Positions 42,985-51,880 of a stretch of DNA of 64,000 bases are shown here, piece after piece. The notes beneath the pieces are model-generated. The model saw nothing but the letters and a program-made list of their open reading frames with translations. It made no database searches and was not told the DNA's origin. Source of the stretch: Myxococcales bacterium. GTDB lineage: Bacteria; Myxococcota_A; Bradymonadia; UBA7976; UBA1532. Both the position numbers and the translations under genes were made by a program. Each line of letters opens with the position of its first letter. The first letter of the stretch is position 1. The DNA lies in assembly GCA_020633465.1 (NCBI GenBank), contig JACKDN010000006.1, positions 124,001 to 188,000 on the forward strand, in the 5' to 3' direction.

Positions 42985-43455
42985 ATGAAGCAGCGCACCT
43001 TCACGCTCTCCACCGCCCTCGCCGCGCCCGCCGACATCGTCTGGTGGCGCGTGACGACGCCCGCGGGCATCAACGACGAGCTGGCGCCCTGGCTGCGCAT
43101 GACGGTGCCGGCGCCGATGGTGGGGCGCACGCTGGCCGACGTGCCGGTGGGATCGCCGCTGGGGCGTAGCTGGCTGCTGCTGTTCGGCGTGCTGCCCGTC
43201 GAGTACGACGCGATCACGCTCGCGCGCGTCGAGCCGTTGGGCTTCGTCGAGGCGTCTTCGATGCTGTCGATGCGCGCGTGGGGACACGCCCGCTCGGTGA
43301 CGCCGACGCCGACGGGGTGCACCGTGACCGATCGCCTGACGTGGACGCCGCGCCTGCCCGGCTTGGGCGCGCTGTCGTCGATGATCGTCGCCGCCCTGTT
43401 CCGGCATCGGCACGCCCGGCTGCGGCGGGCGTTCGGCGAGGGCACGGCGGGCTGA
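42985..43455 (+). CDS. SRPBCC-family protein
   Basis: The product is 156 aa from ATG 42985; no good Shine-Dalgarno is seen. The pattern (STALAAPADIVWWRVTTPAG, INDELAPWLRMT, RSVTPTPTGCTVTDRLTWTP, ALFRHRHARLRRAF) fits the START/Bet v1-like SRPBCC superfamily, small helix-grip proteins binding hydrophobic ligands. Specific function unknown. It stands alone after the PIN-like gene. Confidence 0.65.
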   Translation: MKQRTFTLSTALAAPADIVWWRVTTPAGINDELAPWLRMTVPAPMVGRTLADVPVGSPLGRSWLLLFGVLPVEYDAITLARVEPLGFVEASSMLSMRAWGHARSVTPTPTGCTVTDRLTWTPRLPGLGALSSMIVAALFRHRHARLRRAFGEGTAG

Positions 43456-43501
43456 CGCGTCCTCCGAACGCCGCGAGGTCCTCGTCCGTCCTCGGGCGCA
43501 C

Positions 43502-43561
43502 GCCAACTTGCCTCACGCCAACTTGACTCGAGACAACTTGACTGGAGGCAACTTGACGACG
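43502..43561. repeat. Four tandem 15-bp repeats
   Basis: CAACTTG recurs at 43504, 43519, 43534 and 43549 with an exact 15-bp period (units like GCCAACTTGACTCGA). Read rightward it encodes NLTxx repeats of pentapeptide-repeat form (ANLTRDNLTGGNLT). It leads straight into the gene fragment at 43567. Confidence 0.8.
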
Positions 43562-43566
43562 GTCCT

Positions 43567-43762
43567 CCCGACTGATGCCGCCGTTGGTCGATCGTCGGGA
43601 CGAGATGGGCTGCGGGGCCACGCCGCGCGCGCGCCGGATCGGCTGACGCGCGGCGCGCGGCTGTGCATCGCGTCAGCGGGCACGTTCACGGACGAGCTGC
43701 GCACGCTGGCCGAGGCTGAGGGTGTGTTGCTGCTCGACGCGGGTGCGCTGCTGCCCGGCTGA
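43567..43762 (+). pseudogene. C-terminal gene fragment, ATPase/DUF234-like
   Basis: The frame ending at 43762 reads GARLCIASAGTFTDELRTLA followed by EAEGVLLLDAGALLPG. This resembles the end of DEXX/AAA-type ATPases with a C-terminal nuclease-like domain (xFxxxLxxxA..xxVxLLDxxxL). No upstream ATPase domain is present, so this is a remnant. Similarity covers only ~35 residues and family identity is tentative. Confidence 0.3.
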
Positions 43763-43782
43763 CCTGGCCGCCGTCGAGGACC

Positions 43783-43806
43783 GGGGGTCAGGACGATCCC
43801 ACTTCA
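43783..43806. repeat. REP-like element, copy B
   Basis: GGGGTCAGGACGATCCCACTTC matches the element at 39386 over its first ~20 bases. It lies 20 bp after the gene fragment at 43762 and just before the 3' end of the DUF72 gene. Confidence 0.45.
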
Positions 43807-43837
43807 CCGGGCCGCGGCCCATCGACCTCGCGGACCA

Positions 43838-44785
43838 TCACGCACCCGCCTCCCCATCCCTTCGTCCCGGCGGCGGCGACAGGTCGCCACCGTGCGTGTC
43901 CAAGCCCAGCCGCTCGGCCAACGCGAGCGCGTCGTAGGGCGCGTGGACCTTCTCGCTGTTGTCGAAGAAGACGTAGACGTCCCGCCGCGCTCGCTTCGGC
44001 GCCCGCTCGGGGTGCACGCGCTCGGCGTCCTGCGGCTCGCCCCCTTGGCTCCAGCGGTCGACCTTGGCCGCCAGCTGGTCCAGCGCCTCGCGGGCGTAGC
44101 GTCCGTGGTACGTCGGGCTGCCCTCGCTGCCGTGCATGCGCACGTACAGGAAGCCCGCGGTCACGTCCTCCAGGTACGGCCACGCCTCGGGCGCATCGGA
44201 CACCACCAGCGCCACGCCCTGCTCGCGGCACAGCGCCACCACCTCCTCGCACGCGAAGGTCGCGTGCCGCACCTCCAGCGCGTGGTGGATCGTCCGCCGG
44301 GCGCCCGTCTCGGCGACCACCTCGCCGTCGAGCTTGTCCGGATCGCAGCGCCGCGCCAGCGCCGCTGCGTCCTCGGTGTGCCGCGGCAGGGCGTCCAGGA
44401 AGTCCGTCAGCCGGGCGGCGTCGAAGCCCAGGTTGGGCGGCAGCTGCCACAGGATCGGCCCCAGCTTCGCCTCGAGCGCCAAAACGCCCTGGGCGAAGAA
44501 GTTGGCCAGCCCCACCTCGGCGTCCTTCAGCTTCTTCATGTGCGTCAGGTAGCGGCTGCCCTTGACCGCGAACCGGAAGCCCCGCGGCGTCGCGTCGTGC
44601 CAGCGCCGGAACGACGACGCCGCCTGCAACGAGTAGAAGGTGCCGTTGATCTCGACCGCACCGAAGTGCCCCGCCGCGAACTCGAGCTCGCGATCCTGAT
44701 CCCACCCGTCCGGGTAGAACTCGCCGCGCCACGGCGCGTAGCGCCAGCCGGAGATGCCGACGCGGATGGCGCCTCGGTCGCTCAT
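43838..44785 (-). CDS. DUF72 (YecE-like) protein
   Basis: The product is 315 aa from ATG 44785. The DUF72 TIM-barrel signature is clear: RVGISGWRYAPWRGEFYPDG, VEINGTFYSLQ, FRFAVKGSRYLTHMKKLKD, ILWQLPPNLGFD, LYVRMHGSEGSPTYHGRY and DVYVFFDNSEKVHAPYDAL. These proteins are widespread; YecE-type members are predicted hydrolase-like enzymes of unknown substrate. No ribosome-binding site is obvious. The 183 bases upstream to the next gene hold nothing I recognise. Confidence 0.85.
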   Translation of the reverse strand: MSDRGAIRVGISGWRYAPWRGEFYPDGWDQDRELEFAAGHFGAVEINGTFYSLQAASSFRRWHDATPRGFRFAVKGSRYLTHMKKLKDAEVGLANFFAQGVLALEAKLGPILWQLPPNLGFDAARLTDFLDALPRHTEDAAALARRCDPDKLDGEVVAETGARRTIHHALEVRHATFACEEVVALCREQGVALVVSDAPEAWPYLEDVTAGFLYVRMHGSEGSPTYHGRYAREALDQLAAKVDRWSQGGEPQDAERVHPERAPKRARRDVYVFFDNSEKVHAPYDALALAERLGLDTHGGDLSPPPGRRDGEAGA

Positions 44786-44968
44786 CAGCGCACCGGCTCG
44801 TCGGGATCTGCCGCCCGCCGGGCACGTCGCCACGGCATCACGGGTGCACCTCCTCACAGTGGCATCGACCACGCCTCGCGCGGGGGTGCGGCGCGCACTT
44901 CGGCGGCCGCGCCCCGAACACGGGCGGCGTCGTGCCGACCCATCGCAGCCTCGGCCGCCCTGCCCCCC

Positions 44969-47900
44969 TCACCGTCGGGCCCACCGCACGACGGCGGCGC
45001 CGAGCAGCGCGGCGGCCGCCGCGGCGATCAGGCTCCTCGGCCGGAGGCGCGCGGGCCGCAGGGCCTCGGGCTGCAGCGCCTGGTGCCGCGCCTCGGGGCG
45101 CGGGGCGCGGGGGGCCTGGTCGCGACGCAGCCCGAGCTGGATCACCTCGGCCACGTGCAGGGCGCGGCGGTCGGTGAGCTGGCGGATCTGTTCGCGGCAC
45201 GAGAAGCCGTCGGCGACGATCAGCGTGGCGTCGGACGCGTCGCGCACCCGCGGCAGCAACGCGCGCTCGCCGACGGCCACCGACACCGCGTACTTGGAAC
45301 GCTCGAAGCCGAAGGCGCCGGCCATGCCGCAGCAGCCGGTGCTGGGCGTGTCGACGGTCATGCCGGCGCGGCGCAGCAGCTCGACGTCGTGCTCGACGCC
45401 CATCACCGCCTCCTGGTGGCAGTGTCCGTGGAAGAGCGCCGGCCCCGCGCCCTGCGGCGGCTGGTAGTCGAGGTCGCCCACCAGCAGCTCGCCCAGGCCG
45501 CGGGCCAGCTCGGCGAGGCGGTGGGCCCGGGGATCGTCGGGCAGCAGGCGGGGCAGCTCGTCGCGGAAGACGGCGACGCACGAGGGCTCGACGCCGACGA
45601 TCGGCAGGCCGGCCTCGAGCGCGGGCGCCAGCGCGTCGAGCGTTCGACGGCCCAGCCGGCGCGCCTCGTCGAGCATGCCGTAGTCGTACAGCGGGCGGCC
45701 ACAGCACAGCCGCCGCTCGGGCACCGTCACCGCGCAGCCGGCGTCGGACAGCACCTCGGCGGCGGCGGCCAGCGTCCGCGGGTGGAAGTGATCGTTGAAG
45801 GTGTCGGCCCACAGCACCACCCGACGCCCCTCGGGCGAGCGTTCCGCGCGCCGCCGGCGCCAGTGATGGCGGAACGTCCGCCGAGCGAAGCGCGGCACGT
45901 CGCGCTCGGGCGCCATGCCCGCCGCCCAGCGCGCCAACGCGCCCGTGCCCGGGCCGTGCGTCAGCGCGTTCACCAGCCCCGGCGCCCGCGCGCCGAGCGG
46001 CGCCCAGCGTTGGATGAGTCCGAAGGCATAGGCCGCGCGCGGCCGCAGCCGGCCGGCGTAGTAATGCGCCAGGAACTCGGCCTTGTAGGTCGCCACGTCC
46101 ACCTCGACCGGGCACTCGTGCGCGCACCCTTTGCACGCGAGGCACAGGTCGAGCGCCTCCTTCACCTCTTCGCTGCGCCACCCGTCGCGCACCAGATCGC
46201 CGCGCACCATCTCGTACAACAGCCGCGCCCGCCCGCGCGTCGAGTGACGCTCCTCGCGGGTGACCATGTAGCTGGGGCACATGGTGCCCTCGCCCACGCG
46301 CCGACACTTCGCCGCGCCCACGCAGCGCAGCGCCGCGTGCGTGAAGTCGTCGTCGTCGGCCGGGTAGCTGAACTCGACGTCCGGGCGCCAGCCCGGCCAG
46401 CCCCGGCCCATCGCCAGCGCGCGGCTGCGCGGCGCGGCGTCCACCACGCGGCGCGGGTTGAGCTTGCCGGCGGGATCCCACGCGGCGCGGAAGGCGCGCA
46501 TCGCCTCGATGAGCTCGTCGCCGAACATCACGCTCAGCAGCTCGCCGCGGGCGCGGCCGTCGCCGTGCTCGCCGGAGAGCGATCCACCGTGCGCCGTCAC
46601 GACCTCGGCCATGTGCCGGGTGAACGCTCGGTAGTCGGCGCGCCCCGCCTCGGTGGCGAAGTCGAAGTCCACGCGGGAGTGGACGCACCCCTGCCCGAAG
46701 TGGCCGTACAGCGAGCCGCGATAGCCGAATCGCTCCAGGGCGGCGTGGTAGGCCTTCAGATAGCTCGGCAGGCGATCGGGCGGCACCGCTGCGTCCTCCC
46801 AGCCCGGCCAGGCGTCGCGCTCGCCGGGCACGAAGGCGGTCGCGCCGAGCGCCGCCTCCCGCACCCGCCAGATGCGCGCCTGCTGGGAATCGTCGGTGAA
46901 GCACGCGAGGCGGGGCGGCGTGGGATCGGCCCGCAATCGCTCCACCGCGTCGCGCGTCTTCGCCTCGAGGGCCGCCCCGTTGGACGCCCCGAGCTCGACC
47001 AGCAGCCAGCCGTCGCCCTCGGGCAGCAGGTCGAGCGCCTCGTCGTGCAGCCCGGTGGCCTCGATGTCGCGCGCGAGCGCCCGGTCGATGGCCTCACAGC
47101 CCACCGGCCGCAGGCGGCGCACCTGCGGGATGTGCGCCGCGGCCTCGTAGATGCTGTCGTAGCCCAGCACCAGCAACGAGCGATGGCTCAGCAGGGGGAT
47201 CAGGCGCACCGTCGCGCCCAGCACGACCGCGCAGGTGCCTTCGGTGCCGCACAGCGCGCGCGCCAGATCGAAGCCGTTCTCGGGCAGCAGCGCCGCGAGG
47301 TCGTAGCCGGACACGCGCCGCGGGATGTCCGGGAAGCGTTCACGGATGGTGTCGGCGTAGGTGTCGCGCACGTCGCGCAGCGCGCGGTAGAGCTCGCCGC
47401 GCCGGCCCGGGAGCCCACACAGGCGCTCGAGCTCGTCCTCGGGCGTCGGACCCACCCGCAGCTGCAGGCCGTCGTAGGTCAGCACGTCGAGCGCGACCAC
47501 GTTGTCGCCGGTGCGCGCGCCGGGTCCGTACATCTCGGCCTGCAGCGCGTGGATGCCGCAGGCGTTGTTGCCGATCATGCCACCGAGCGTGCAGCGATCG
47601 TGCGTGGAGGGGTCGGGCCCGAAGGTCAGGTCGTATGGCTCCGTGGCCGCGCGCAGCGCGTCGAGCAAGGTGCCGGGCTGGACGGTCGCCGTGCGCGCGT
47701 CGGGATCGACGTCGACGACGTGATGCATGGACTTCGAAAAGTCGAGTACGACCGCGGTGTTGCAACACTGTCCAGCGAGGCTGGTGCCGCCGCCGCGGGT
47801 CAGCACGGGCGCGCCGGCCGCGCGGCAGGCAGCGACCGCGCGGACGACGTCGTCGGCGTCGCGCGGGACGACCACGCCGATGGGGATCTGGCGATATTGC

Positions 47901-48046
47901 GACGCGTCGTGGGCGTACAAGCCGCGGGTGCCCGCGTCGAAGCGGACCTCGCCGCGCACGACCTCGCGCAGGCGACGCTCGAGGGCGCGGGCGTCGTCCG
48001 GCGGGAGGCCGTCCACGGTCGTCGAGGGAGCGTTCGGAGCGACCAC
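44969..48046 (-). CDS. FAD-linked dehydrogenase fused to Fe-S oxidoreductase (D-2-hydroxyacid type)
   Basis: The product is 1025 aa from GTG 48046. The N-terminal half is a PCMH-type FAD domain (VLTRGGGTSLAGQCCNTAVV, DPSTHDRCTLGGMIGNNACG) with its oxidase cap and the ending SGEHGDGRARGELL. The second half has a 4Fe-4S segment (LDLCLACKGCAHECPVEVD) and two CCG-like domains (CCGRPLYDYGML, TGCCGMAGAFGFE) as in GlpC/GlcF. This fusion matches D-2-hydroxyglutarate/D-lactate dehydrogenases donating electrons to the respiratory chain. A final hydrophobic helix (LIAAAAAALLGAAVVRWARR) would anchor it to the membrane, an uncommon addition. It is 4 bp downstream of the ThDP enzyme gene. Confidence 0.85.
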   Translation of the reverse strand: MVAPNAPSTTVDGLPPDDARALERRLREVVRGEVRFDAGTRGLYAHDASQYRQIPIGVVVPRDADDVVRAVAACRAAGAPVLTRGGGTSLAGQCCNTAVVLDFSKSMHHVVDVDPDARTATVQPGTLLDALRAATEPYDLTFGPDPSTHDRCTLGGMIGNNACGIHALQAEMYGPGARTGDNVVALDVLTYDGLQLRVGPTPEDELERLCGLPGRRGELYRALRDVRDTYADTIRERFPDIPRRVSGYDLAALLPENGFDLARALCGTEGTCAVVLGATVRLIPLLSHRSLLVLGYDSIYEAAAHIPQVRRLRPVGCEAIDRALARDIEATGLHDEALDLLPEGDGWLLVELGASNGAALEAKTRDAVERLRADPTPPRLACFTDDSQQARIWRVREAALGATAFVPGERDAWPGWEDAAVPPDRLPSYLKAYHAALERFGYRGSLYGHFGQGCVHSRVDFDFATEAGRADYRAFTRHMAEVVTAHGGSLSGEHGDGRARGELLSVMFGDELIEAMRAFRAAWDPAGKLNPRRVVDAAPRSRALAMGRGWPGWRPDVEFSYPADDDDFTHAALRCVGAAKCRRVGEGTMCPSYMVTREERHSTRGRARLLYEMVRGDLVRDGWRSEEVKEALDLCLACKGCAHECPVEVDVATYKAEFLAHYYAGRLRPRAAYAFGLIQRWAPLGARAPGLVNALTHGPGTGALARWAAGMAPERDVPRFARRTFRHHWRRRRAERSPEGRRVVLWADTFNDHFHPRTLAAAAEVLSDAGCAVTVPERRLCCGRPLYDYGMLDEARRLGRRTLDALAPALEAGLPIVGVEPSCVAVFRDELPRLLPDDPRAHRLAELARGLGELLVGDLDYQPPQGAGPALFHGHCHQEAVMGVEHDVELLRRAGMTVDTPSTGCCGMAGAFGFERSKYAVSVAVGERALLPRVRDASDATLIVADGFSCREQIRQLTDRRALHVAEVIQLGLRRDQAPRAPRPEARHQALQPEALRPARLRPRSLIAAAAAALLGAAVVRWARR

Positions 48047-48050
48047 GCCG

Positions 48051-49823
48051 CTAGCTCAGCAGGTCCTTGACCGACTGCTTCACCGCCCGCCACCGATGGG
48101 GATCCTGCTTCATCATCGACGTCAGGTACTGCTTGGCCTGGTCGAAGCGGATGTGGGGCGGCAGCGGCGGCACCTCGGGATCGGTGTGCGCGTCCACCAC
48201 GACGGGGCGGTTGGCGCTCAGCGCCTCTTCCCACCCGGGGCGCACGTCGTCGGGACCAGCCATGGTCACGCCGAGCAGCCCCAACGACGTCGCGTAGGCG
48301 GCGTAGTCGAAGGCCGGCAGCGTCTGCGACGCGTCGAACTTCGGATCGCCCTCCATGACCCGCTGCTCCCAGGTCACCTGGTTCAGGTCGCCGTTGTTCA
48401 GCACCAGCACGATCAGCCGCGGATCGTCCCACTCGCGCCAATGCTCGGCGATGGTGACCAGCCCGTTGATGCCGTTCATCTGCATGGCGCCGTCACCGAC
48501 GCAGGCGATCACCGGGCGATCCGGGTGCACGAACTTGGCGGCCAGCGCGTAAGGCACGCCGGGACCCATCGTGGCCAGGTTGCCCGACAGCGAGGCCATC
48601 ATGCCGGGGCGGATCTTCAGGTCGCGGGCCCACCAGTTGGCGGCCGAGCCCGAGTCCGACGTCAGGATCACCCGGTCCGGCAGCAGGGGCGAAAGCTCCC
48701 AGAAGACGCGCTGCGGGTTCAGCGGCTCGGCGTCCTTCATCGCGCGCGCCTCGAGGGTCTCCCACCAGTTGCTGACGTGGCGCTCGATGCGCTCGCGCCA
48801 GCGTCGGCGGTCGTCGCGCGCCTCGAGCCGCGGCAGCAGCGCGCGCAGCGTCTCGCGGGTGTCACCGCAGAGCGCGACCTCCATCGGATAGCGCAGGTTG
48901 AGCATGCGCGGATCGATGTCGATCTGGACGCCGCGCGCCTCGCCCTCCTCGGGCAGCCACTCGCTGTACGGGAAGCTCGACCCCACCATGAAGAAGGTGT
49001 CGCACGACGACATCATGTGGGCGCTCGGCTCGGTGCCGAGCAGGCCGATCGATCCCGTGACGTAGGGCAGATCGTCGGCGACGACGGCCTTGCCCAGGAG
49101 CGCCTTGGCCACGCCGGCGCCGAGGCGATCGGCGACGGCCATGACCTCTTCGGCGGCGCCCAGCGCGCCCGCCCCGACCAGCATCGCCACGCGGCGGCCG
49201 GCGTTGAGGACCTTGGCGGCGCGATCCAGATCGGCGTCGTGCGGCAGCACGCGCGGCGGCGCCCAGCCGATGCCCGAGAAGGTGGTGCCGTGCGTGCGCT
49301 CGGGGCTCTCGACGGCGTCCTCGTCCTGCACGTCGCTGGGCAGGATGACGCAGGTGACCGTCCGCTGCGCCTGCGCGATGCGCACGGCCCGATCGATCAG
49401 GTGGCGCGCCTGCGCGGGGTGGGTGCAGACGTGGCAGAACTGATGGGCCACGTCTTTGAACAGCGACGTGAGATCGATCTCCTGCTGATAGTCGCTGCCG
49501 AGGGCGGTGCGCGCCTGCTGACCCACCAGGGCGACCACCGGCTGGTGATCCATGCGCGCGTCGTACAGCCCGTTGAGCAGGTGCACGGCGCCCGGCCCCG
49601 ACGTGGCGAGGCACACGCCGACCTCGCCCGAGAACTTGGCGTGGGCGGCGGCCATGAAGGCGGCCAGCTCCTCGTGGCGGGCCTGGACGAAGCGGATGGC
49701 GCCCTCGGCGCGATTCAGCGCGCCGAGCAGGCCGTTGATGCCGTCGCCCGGGTAGCCATAGATGCGGTCGACGCCCCATCCGCGGAGGCGTTGGACGACG
49801 AAGTCGGCGACGGTGTGGCTCAT
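48051..49823 (-). CDS. Thiamine-diphosphate enzyme, pyruvate oxidase/acetolactate synthase family
   Basis: The product is 590 aa from ATG 49823 (AGGAG 8 bp upstream). It has the three-domain layout of the POX/ALS family: catalytic Glu in QARHEELAAFMAAAHAKFSG, central domain (AKVLNAGRRVAMLVGAGALG), and ThDP motif GDGAMQMNGINGLVTIAEHW to NNGDLN. SGPGAVHLLNGLYDA and PVVALVGQQARTALG resemble pyruvate dehydrogenase (quinone) PoxB more than anabolic acetolactate synthase, but the substrate is uncertain. The next gene, a membrane-tailed FAD/FeS dehydrogenase, follows within 4 bp, so electron transfer to the membrane is a reasonable link. Confidence 0.82.
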   Translation of the reverse strand: MSHTVADFVVQRLRGWGVDRIYGYPGDGINGLLGALNRAEGAIRFVQARHEELAAFMAAAHAKFSGEVGVCLATSGPGAVHLLNGLYDARMDHQPVVALVGQQARTALGSDYQQEIDLTSLFKDVAHQFCHVCTHPAQARHLIDRAVRIAQAQRTVTCVILPSDVQDEDAVESPERTHGTTFSGIGWAPPRVLPHDADLDRAAKVLNAGRRVAMLVGAGALGAAEEVMAVADRLGAGVAKALLGKAVVADDLPYVTGSIGLLGTEPSAHMMSSCDTFFMVGSSFPYSEWLPEEGEARGVQIDIDPRMLNLRYPMEVALCGDTRETLRALLPRLEARDDRRRWRERIERHVSNWWETLEARAMKDAEPLNPQRVFWELSPLLPDRVILTSDSGSAANWWARDLKIRPGMMASLSGNLATMGPGVPYALAAKFVHPDRPVIACVGDGAMQMNGINGLVTIAEHWREWDDPRLIVLVLNNGDLNQVTWEQRVMEGDPKFDASQTLPAFDYAAYATSLGLLGVTMAGPDDVRPGWEEALSANRPVVVDAHTDPEVPPLPPHIRFDQAKQYLTSMMKQDPHRWRAVKQSVKDLLS

Positions 49824-49878
49824 GAGGGTTCTCCTGCGTGTCGGGCGGGAACCCAGCGGTCTTCACGATCCGCACCAA

Positions 49879-49906
49879 GCGGGCGCCGCGGTGCCGCGGC
49901 GCCCGC
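49879..49906. terminator. 28-bp near-perfect palindrome, terminator of lipoprotein gene
   Basis: GCGGGCGCCGCGG-TG-CCGCGGCGCCCGC is a 13-bp perfect stem with a two-base centre. It lies 64 bp after the stop of the leftward lipoprotein gene and 55 bp before ATG of the ThDP enzyme. Termination is the simplest role; a regulatory palindrome for the downstream operon is the alternative. Confidence 0.5.
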
Positions 49907-49969
49907 ACCGGTGGCATCGTGCCCCACGGGCGGTGGGCGGCGCAGCGGAACGCCTCGCGGGCCTCGCGG

Positions 49970-51073
49970 TCAGCGCGGCGGGGGCAGGCAGAGGCCGTCG
50001 CGGCAGGTCTGGTCGGGCGGGCCCGGGGCGTCGGCGCAGACGGCGTCGTCGGCGCAGCGGAAGCCACACACGCCCACCCGCGGCGGGTTGATGCAGGCGC
50101 ACCCCATCGCGACGTGGTCGGGGCAGGCGGCCGCGCAGTCGTCGTCGACCGCGCAGGCCGTCAGGGTGCCGTTGCCCGGCCTCCCGCTGGGGCCGTCGCC
50201 GCCCGGCCGCCCCGGATCGACGGCCGAGCAGGCCTCGCGCGCGGTCGGGCGGCCCAGCGTCACCACGAAGCCGTCGTCCACCAGGCAGGCGCCGGACACC
50301 TGGTCGCAGTAGTAGCCCTGCTCGGTCCGGCAGTCCGCGTCGTCGGCGCACGCGCGCACCCAGCGCCCCCAGTCGCCCTCGGGCGTGTTCACCACCTCGA
50401 CCGCGGCGTCCGTCGGACGACAGGTGGCGCCGTCGGCCGCCGCGCAGTAGCCGCCCGGCCAGCCCTCGTCGACCTTGAGGCACGTGCCCTGGGCCCCGCA
50501 GACCTCCTCGCGCAGGCACGCCGCGCCCAGCGCGATGTCGCAGTCGGCCGAGCTGGGCGCCGGCGAGGGCGCGCAGGCGAAGGGCAGCTCGGTCTTGTGG
50601 AAGCCGGCGGACAGGGCCCGCCCGCTGGGTGACGCGTCCGCCGTCAAGGCTTCGGGCGCGTACACCAGCGCGTGTGTCGAGTCGCCCACCAGCGCCTCGT
50701 CGGCGTCGCGTCGACCGTTGCCGTTCGCGTCGACGTAGAGCGCGAACCGCCCGATGGCGTAGCCCCGACCGTCGGCGGTGAGGCGGGCCCACAGCGCGGC
50801 GTCCGGCCGATCGAACACGCGCAGGGGCCCCGTGCCGACGTGGGCCGGCCGGCCCGTCTCGATCTGCTCGATCACGTCGCTGGGTGCCCCGTCGACGCCC
50901 TCGGCCATCCAGAACAACGCCAGGCGCAGGCCGCCCTGGACCGGCGGCACGCCGGTGACGACGACCAGCGGGTGCGCATAGACCGCGTCGCCCTGGTAGC
51001 TGGCGGGCGGCAAGGCGTCGCCGCAGCCCAGCATCAGGCCGCACACGCAGGGCAAGAGGCCTCGACTGCTCAT
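49970..51073 (-). CDS. Cys-rich lipoprotein
   Basis: The product is 367 aa. ATG 51073 is chosen because it directly precedes the signal peptide (SSRGLLPCVCGLMLGC, lipobox MLGC). The first ~150 residues form a beta-rich domain (VTGVPPVQGGLRLALFWMAE, RFALYVDANGNGRRDADEAL). The rest has many Cys in CxxDxDC-type repeats (ACADDADCRTEQGYYCDQVS, CAVDDDCAAACPDHVAMGCA) common in myxobacterial surface proteins. Function unknown. It is monocistronic, divergent from the GNAT gene, and followed by a strong hairpin. Confidence 0.75.
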   Translation of the reverse strand: MSSRGLLPCVCGLMLGCGDALPPASYQGDAVYAHPLVVVTGVPPVQGGLRLALFWMAEGVDGAPSDVIEQIETGRPAHVGTGPLRVFDRPDAALWARLTADGRGYAIGRFALYVDANGNGRRDADEALVGDSTHALVYAPEALTADASPSGRALSAGFHKTELPFACAPSPAPSSADCDIALGAACLREEVCGAQGTCLKVDEGWPGGYCAAADGATCRPTDAAVEVVNTPEGDWGRWVRACADDADCRTEQGYYCDQVSGACLVDDGFVVTLGRPTAREACSAVDPGRPGGDGPSGRPGNGTLTACAVDDDCAAACPDHVAMGCACINPPRVGVCGFRCADDAVCADAPGPPDQTCRDGLCLPPPR

Positions 51074-51218
51074 CCGGTCGCTCCGTGGTGCGCGCCTGGG
51101 CCGTCTCACCCCCGCGGCCGAGATGCCATGCGCGCCTCGTTGGCTTGGAGCACGGGCCGCCGGGCGACGTCAAGCGTGACCGTCCGGCGCGCGCCCCGGC
51201 GCGGCCCGACCAGTGTTC

Positions 51219-51248
51219 TTGAACCGGCGTCCCGATCGGCGGTAGCGT
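51219..51248 (+). promoter_or_regulatory. Promoter of GNAT gene, leaderless type
   Basis: TTGAAC (51219-51224) and TAGCGT (51243-51248) are 18 bp apart; ATG 51256 follows by 7 bp with no Shine-Dalgarno. Transcription would start at or next to the ATG. Confidence 0.45.
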
Positions 51249-51255
51249 CAGCGCC

Positions 51256-51834
51256 ATGGCCGAGTCGACCGACGTGCCACTTCGCCTGCGTCCCTACGTA
51301 CCCGATGATCGTCCGCTGTTGTCTCGCCTTTTCGAGCAGACGCAGCTGCACCGCCGCACGCTGCCCACCGGCCTGAACGAGCTGCACCCGTGTGGCTGGT
51401 CGCCGCGGCGGCACACCTTCGTCGCCCTGCGCGGCCACCAGCTGCTGGGCACCGCCGAGCTGCTGCGCGACGACGACGACGAGACGGCCTACGAGCTGAG
51501 CGTCACGCTCGAGGGGCACGCGCAGCCCGGCGACGGGGCGCGCTGCGCCGCCGCGGCGCTGTTCTATGCCTTCGAGGCGCTGGGCGCCGAGGCCGTGTGG
51601 TTCTGGGTGCCCCGCGGGCACAGAGCGGTCGAGCGGTTCGCTCAAGCGCTCGACTTCCAGCGGCTGCACAGCGTTCGGATGCCCGATGGCAGCCCGGCCG
51701 ACGTCTTCGAGCTGTCCGCCGAAGCCTGGCAGGCGCGCGGTGACGCCCTCACCCGGCTGCCCGGCGGGCCGGTCGAGCTGCGCGACCACGTGCGCGCCTG
51801 GCGCAACGAGGGCGCGGACTTCGCGCGGGTCTGA
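51256..51834 (+). CDS. GNAT-like N-acetyltransferase
   Basis: The product is 192 aa from ATG 51256. LRLRPYVPDDRPLLSRLFEQ is a typical GNAT start, followed by strands HTFVALRGHQLLGTAELLRD and AYELSVTLEGHAQPGDGARC to AALFYAFEALGAEAVWFWVP. The last segment includes the acetyl-CoA pyrophosphate loop position (although QPGDGARC departs from Q/RxxGxG/A) and the ending DFQRL. Acetyl transfer from acetyl-CoA is inferred from fold only; the acceptor is unknown. Confidence 0.65.
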   Translation: MAESTDVPLRLRPYVPDDRPLLSRLFEQTQLHRRTLPTGLNELHPCGWSPRRHTFVALRGHQLLGTAELLRDDDDETAYELSVTLEGHAQPGDGARCAAAALFYAFEALGAEAVWFWVPRGHRAVERFAQALDFQRLHSVRMPDGSPADVFELSAEAWQARGDALTRLPGGPVELRDHVRAWRNEGADFARV

Positions 51835-51880
51835 TCGGCGTCGGGTGCCCACCGGGTGGCTCGTCGGCGTCGCGATGGCG

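Noticed and set aside
43892..48070. Very long rightward frame opposite DUF72 and the FAD/FeS dehydrogenase
   Set aside because: Antisense shadow; the leftward genes have complete, ordered family motifs along their whole length.
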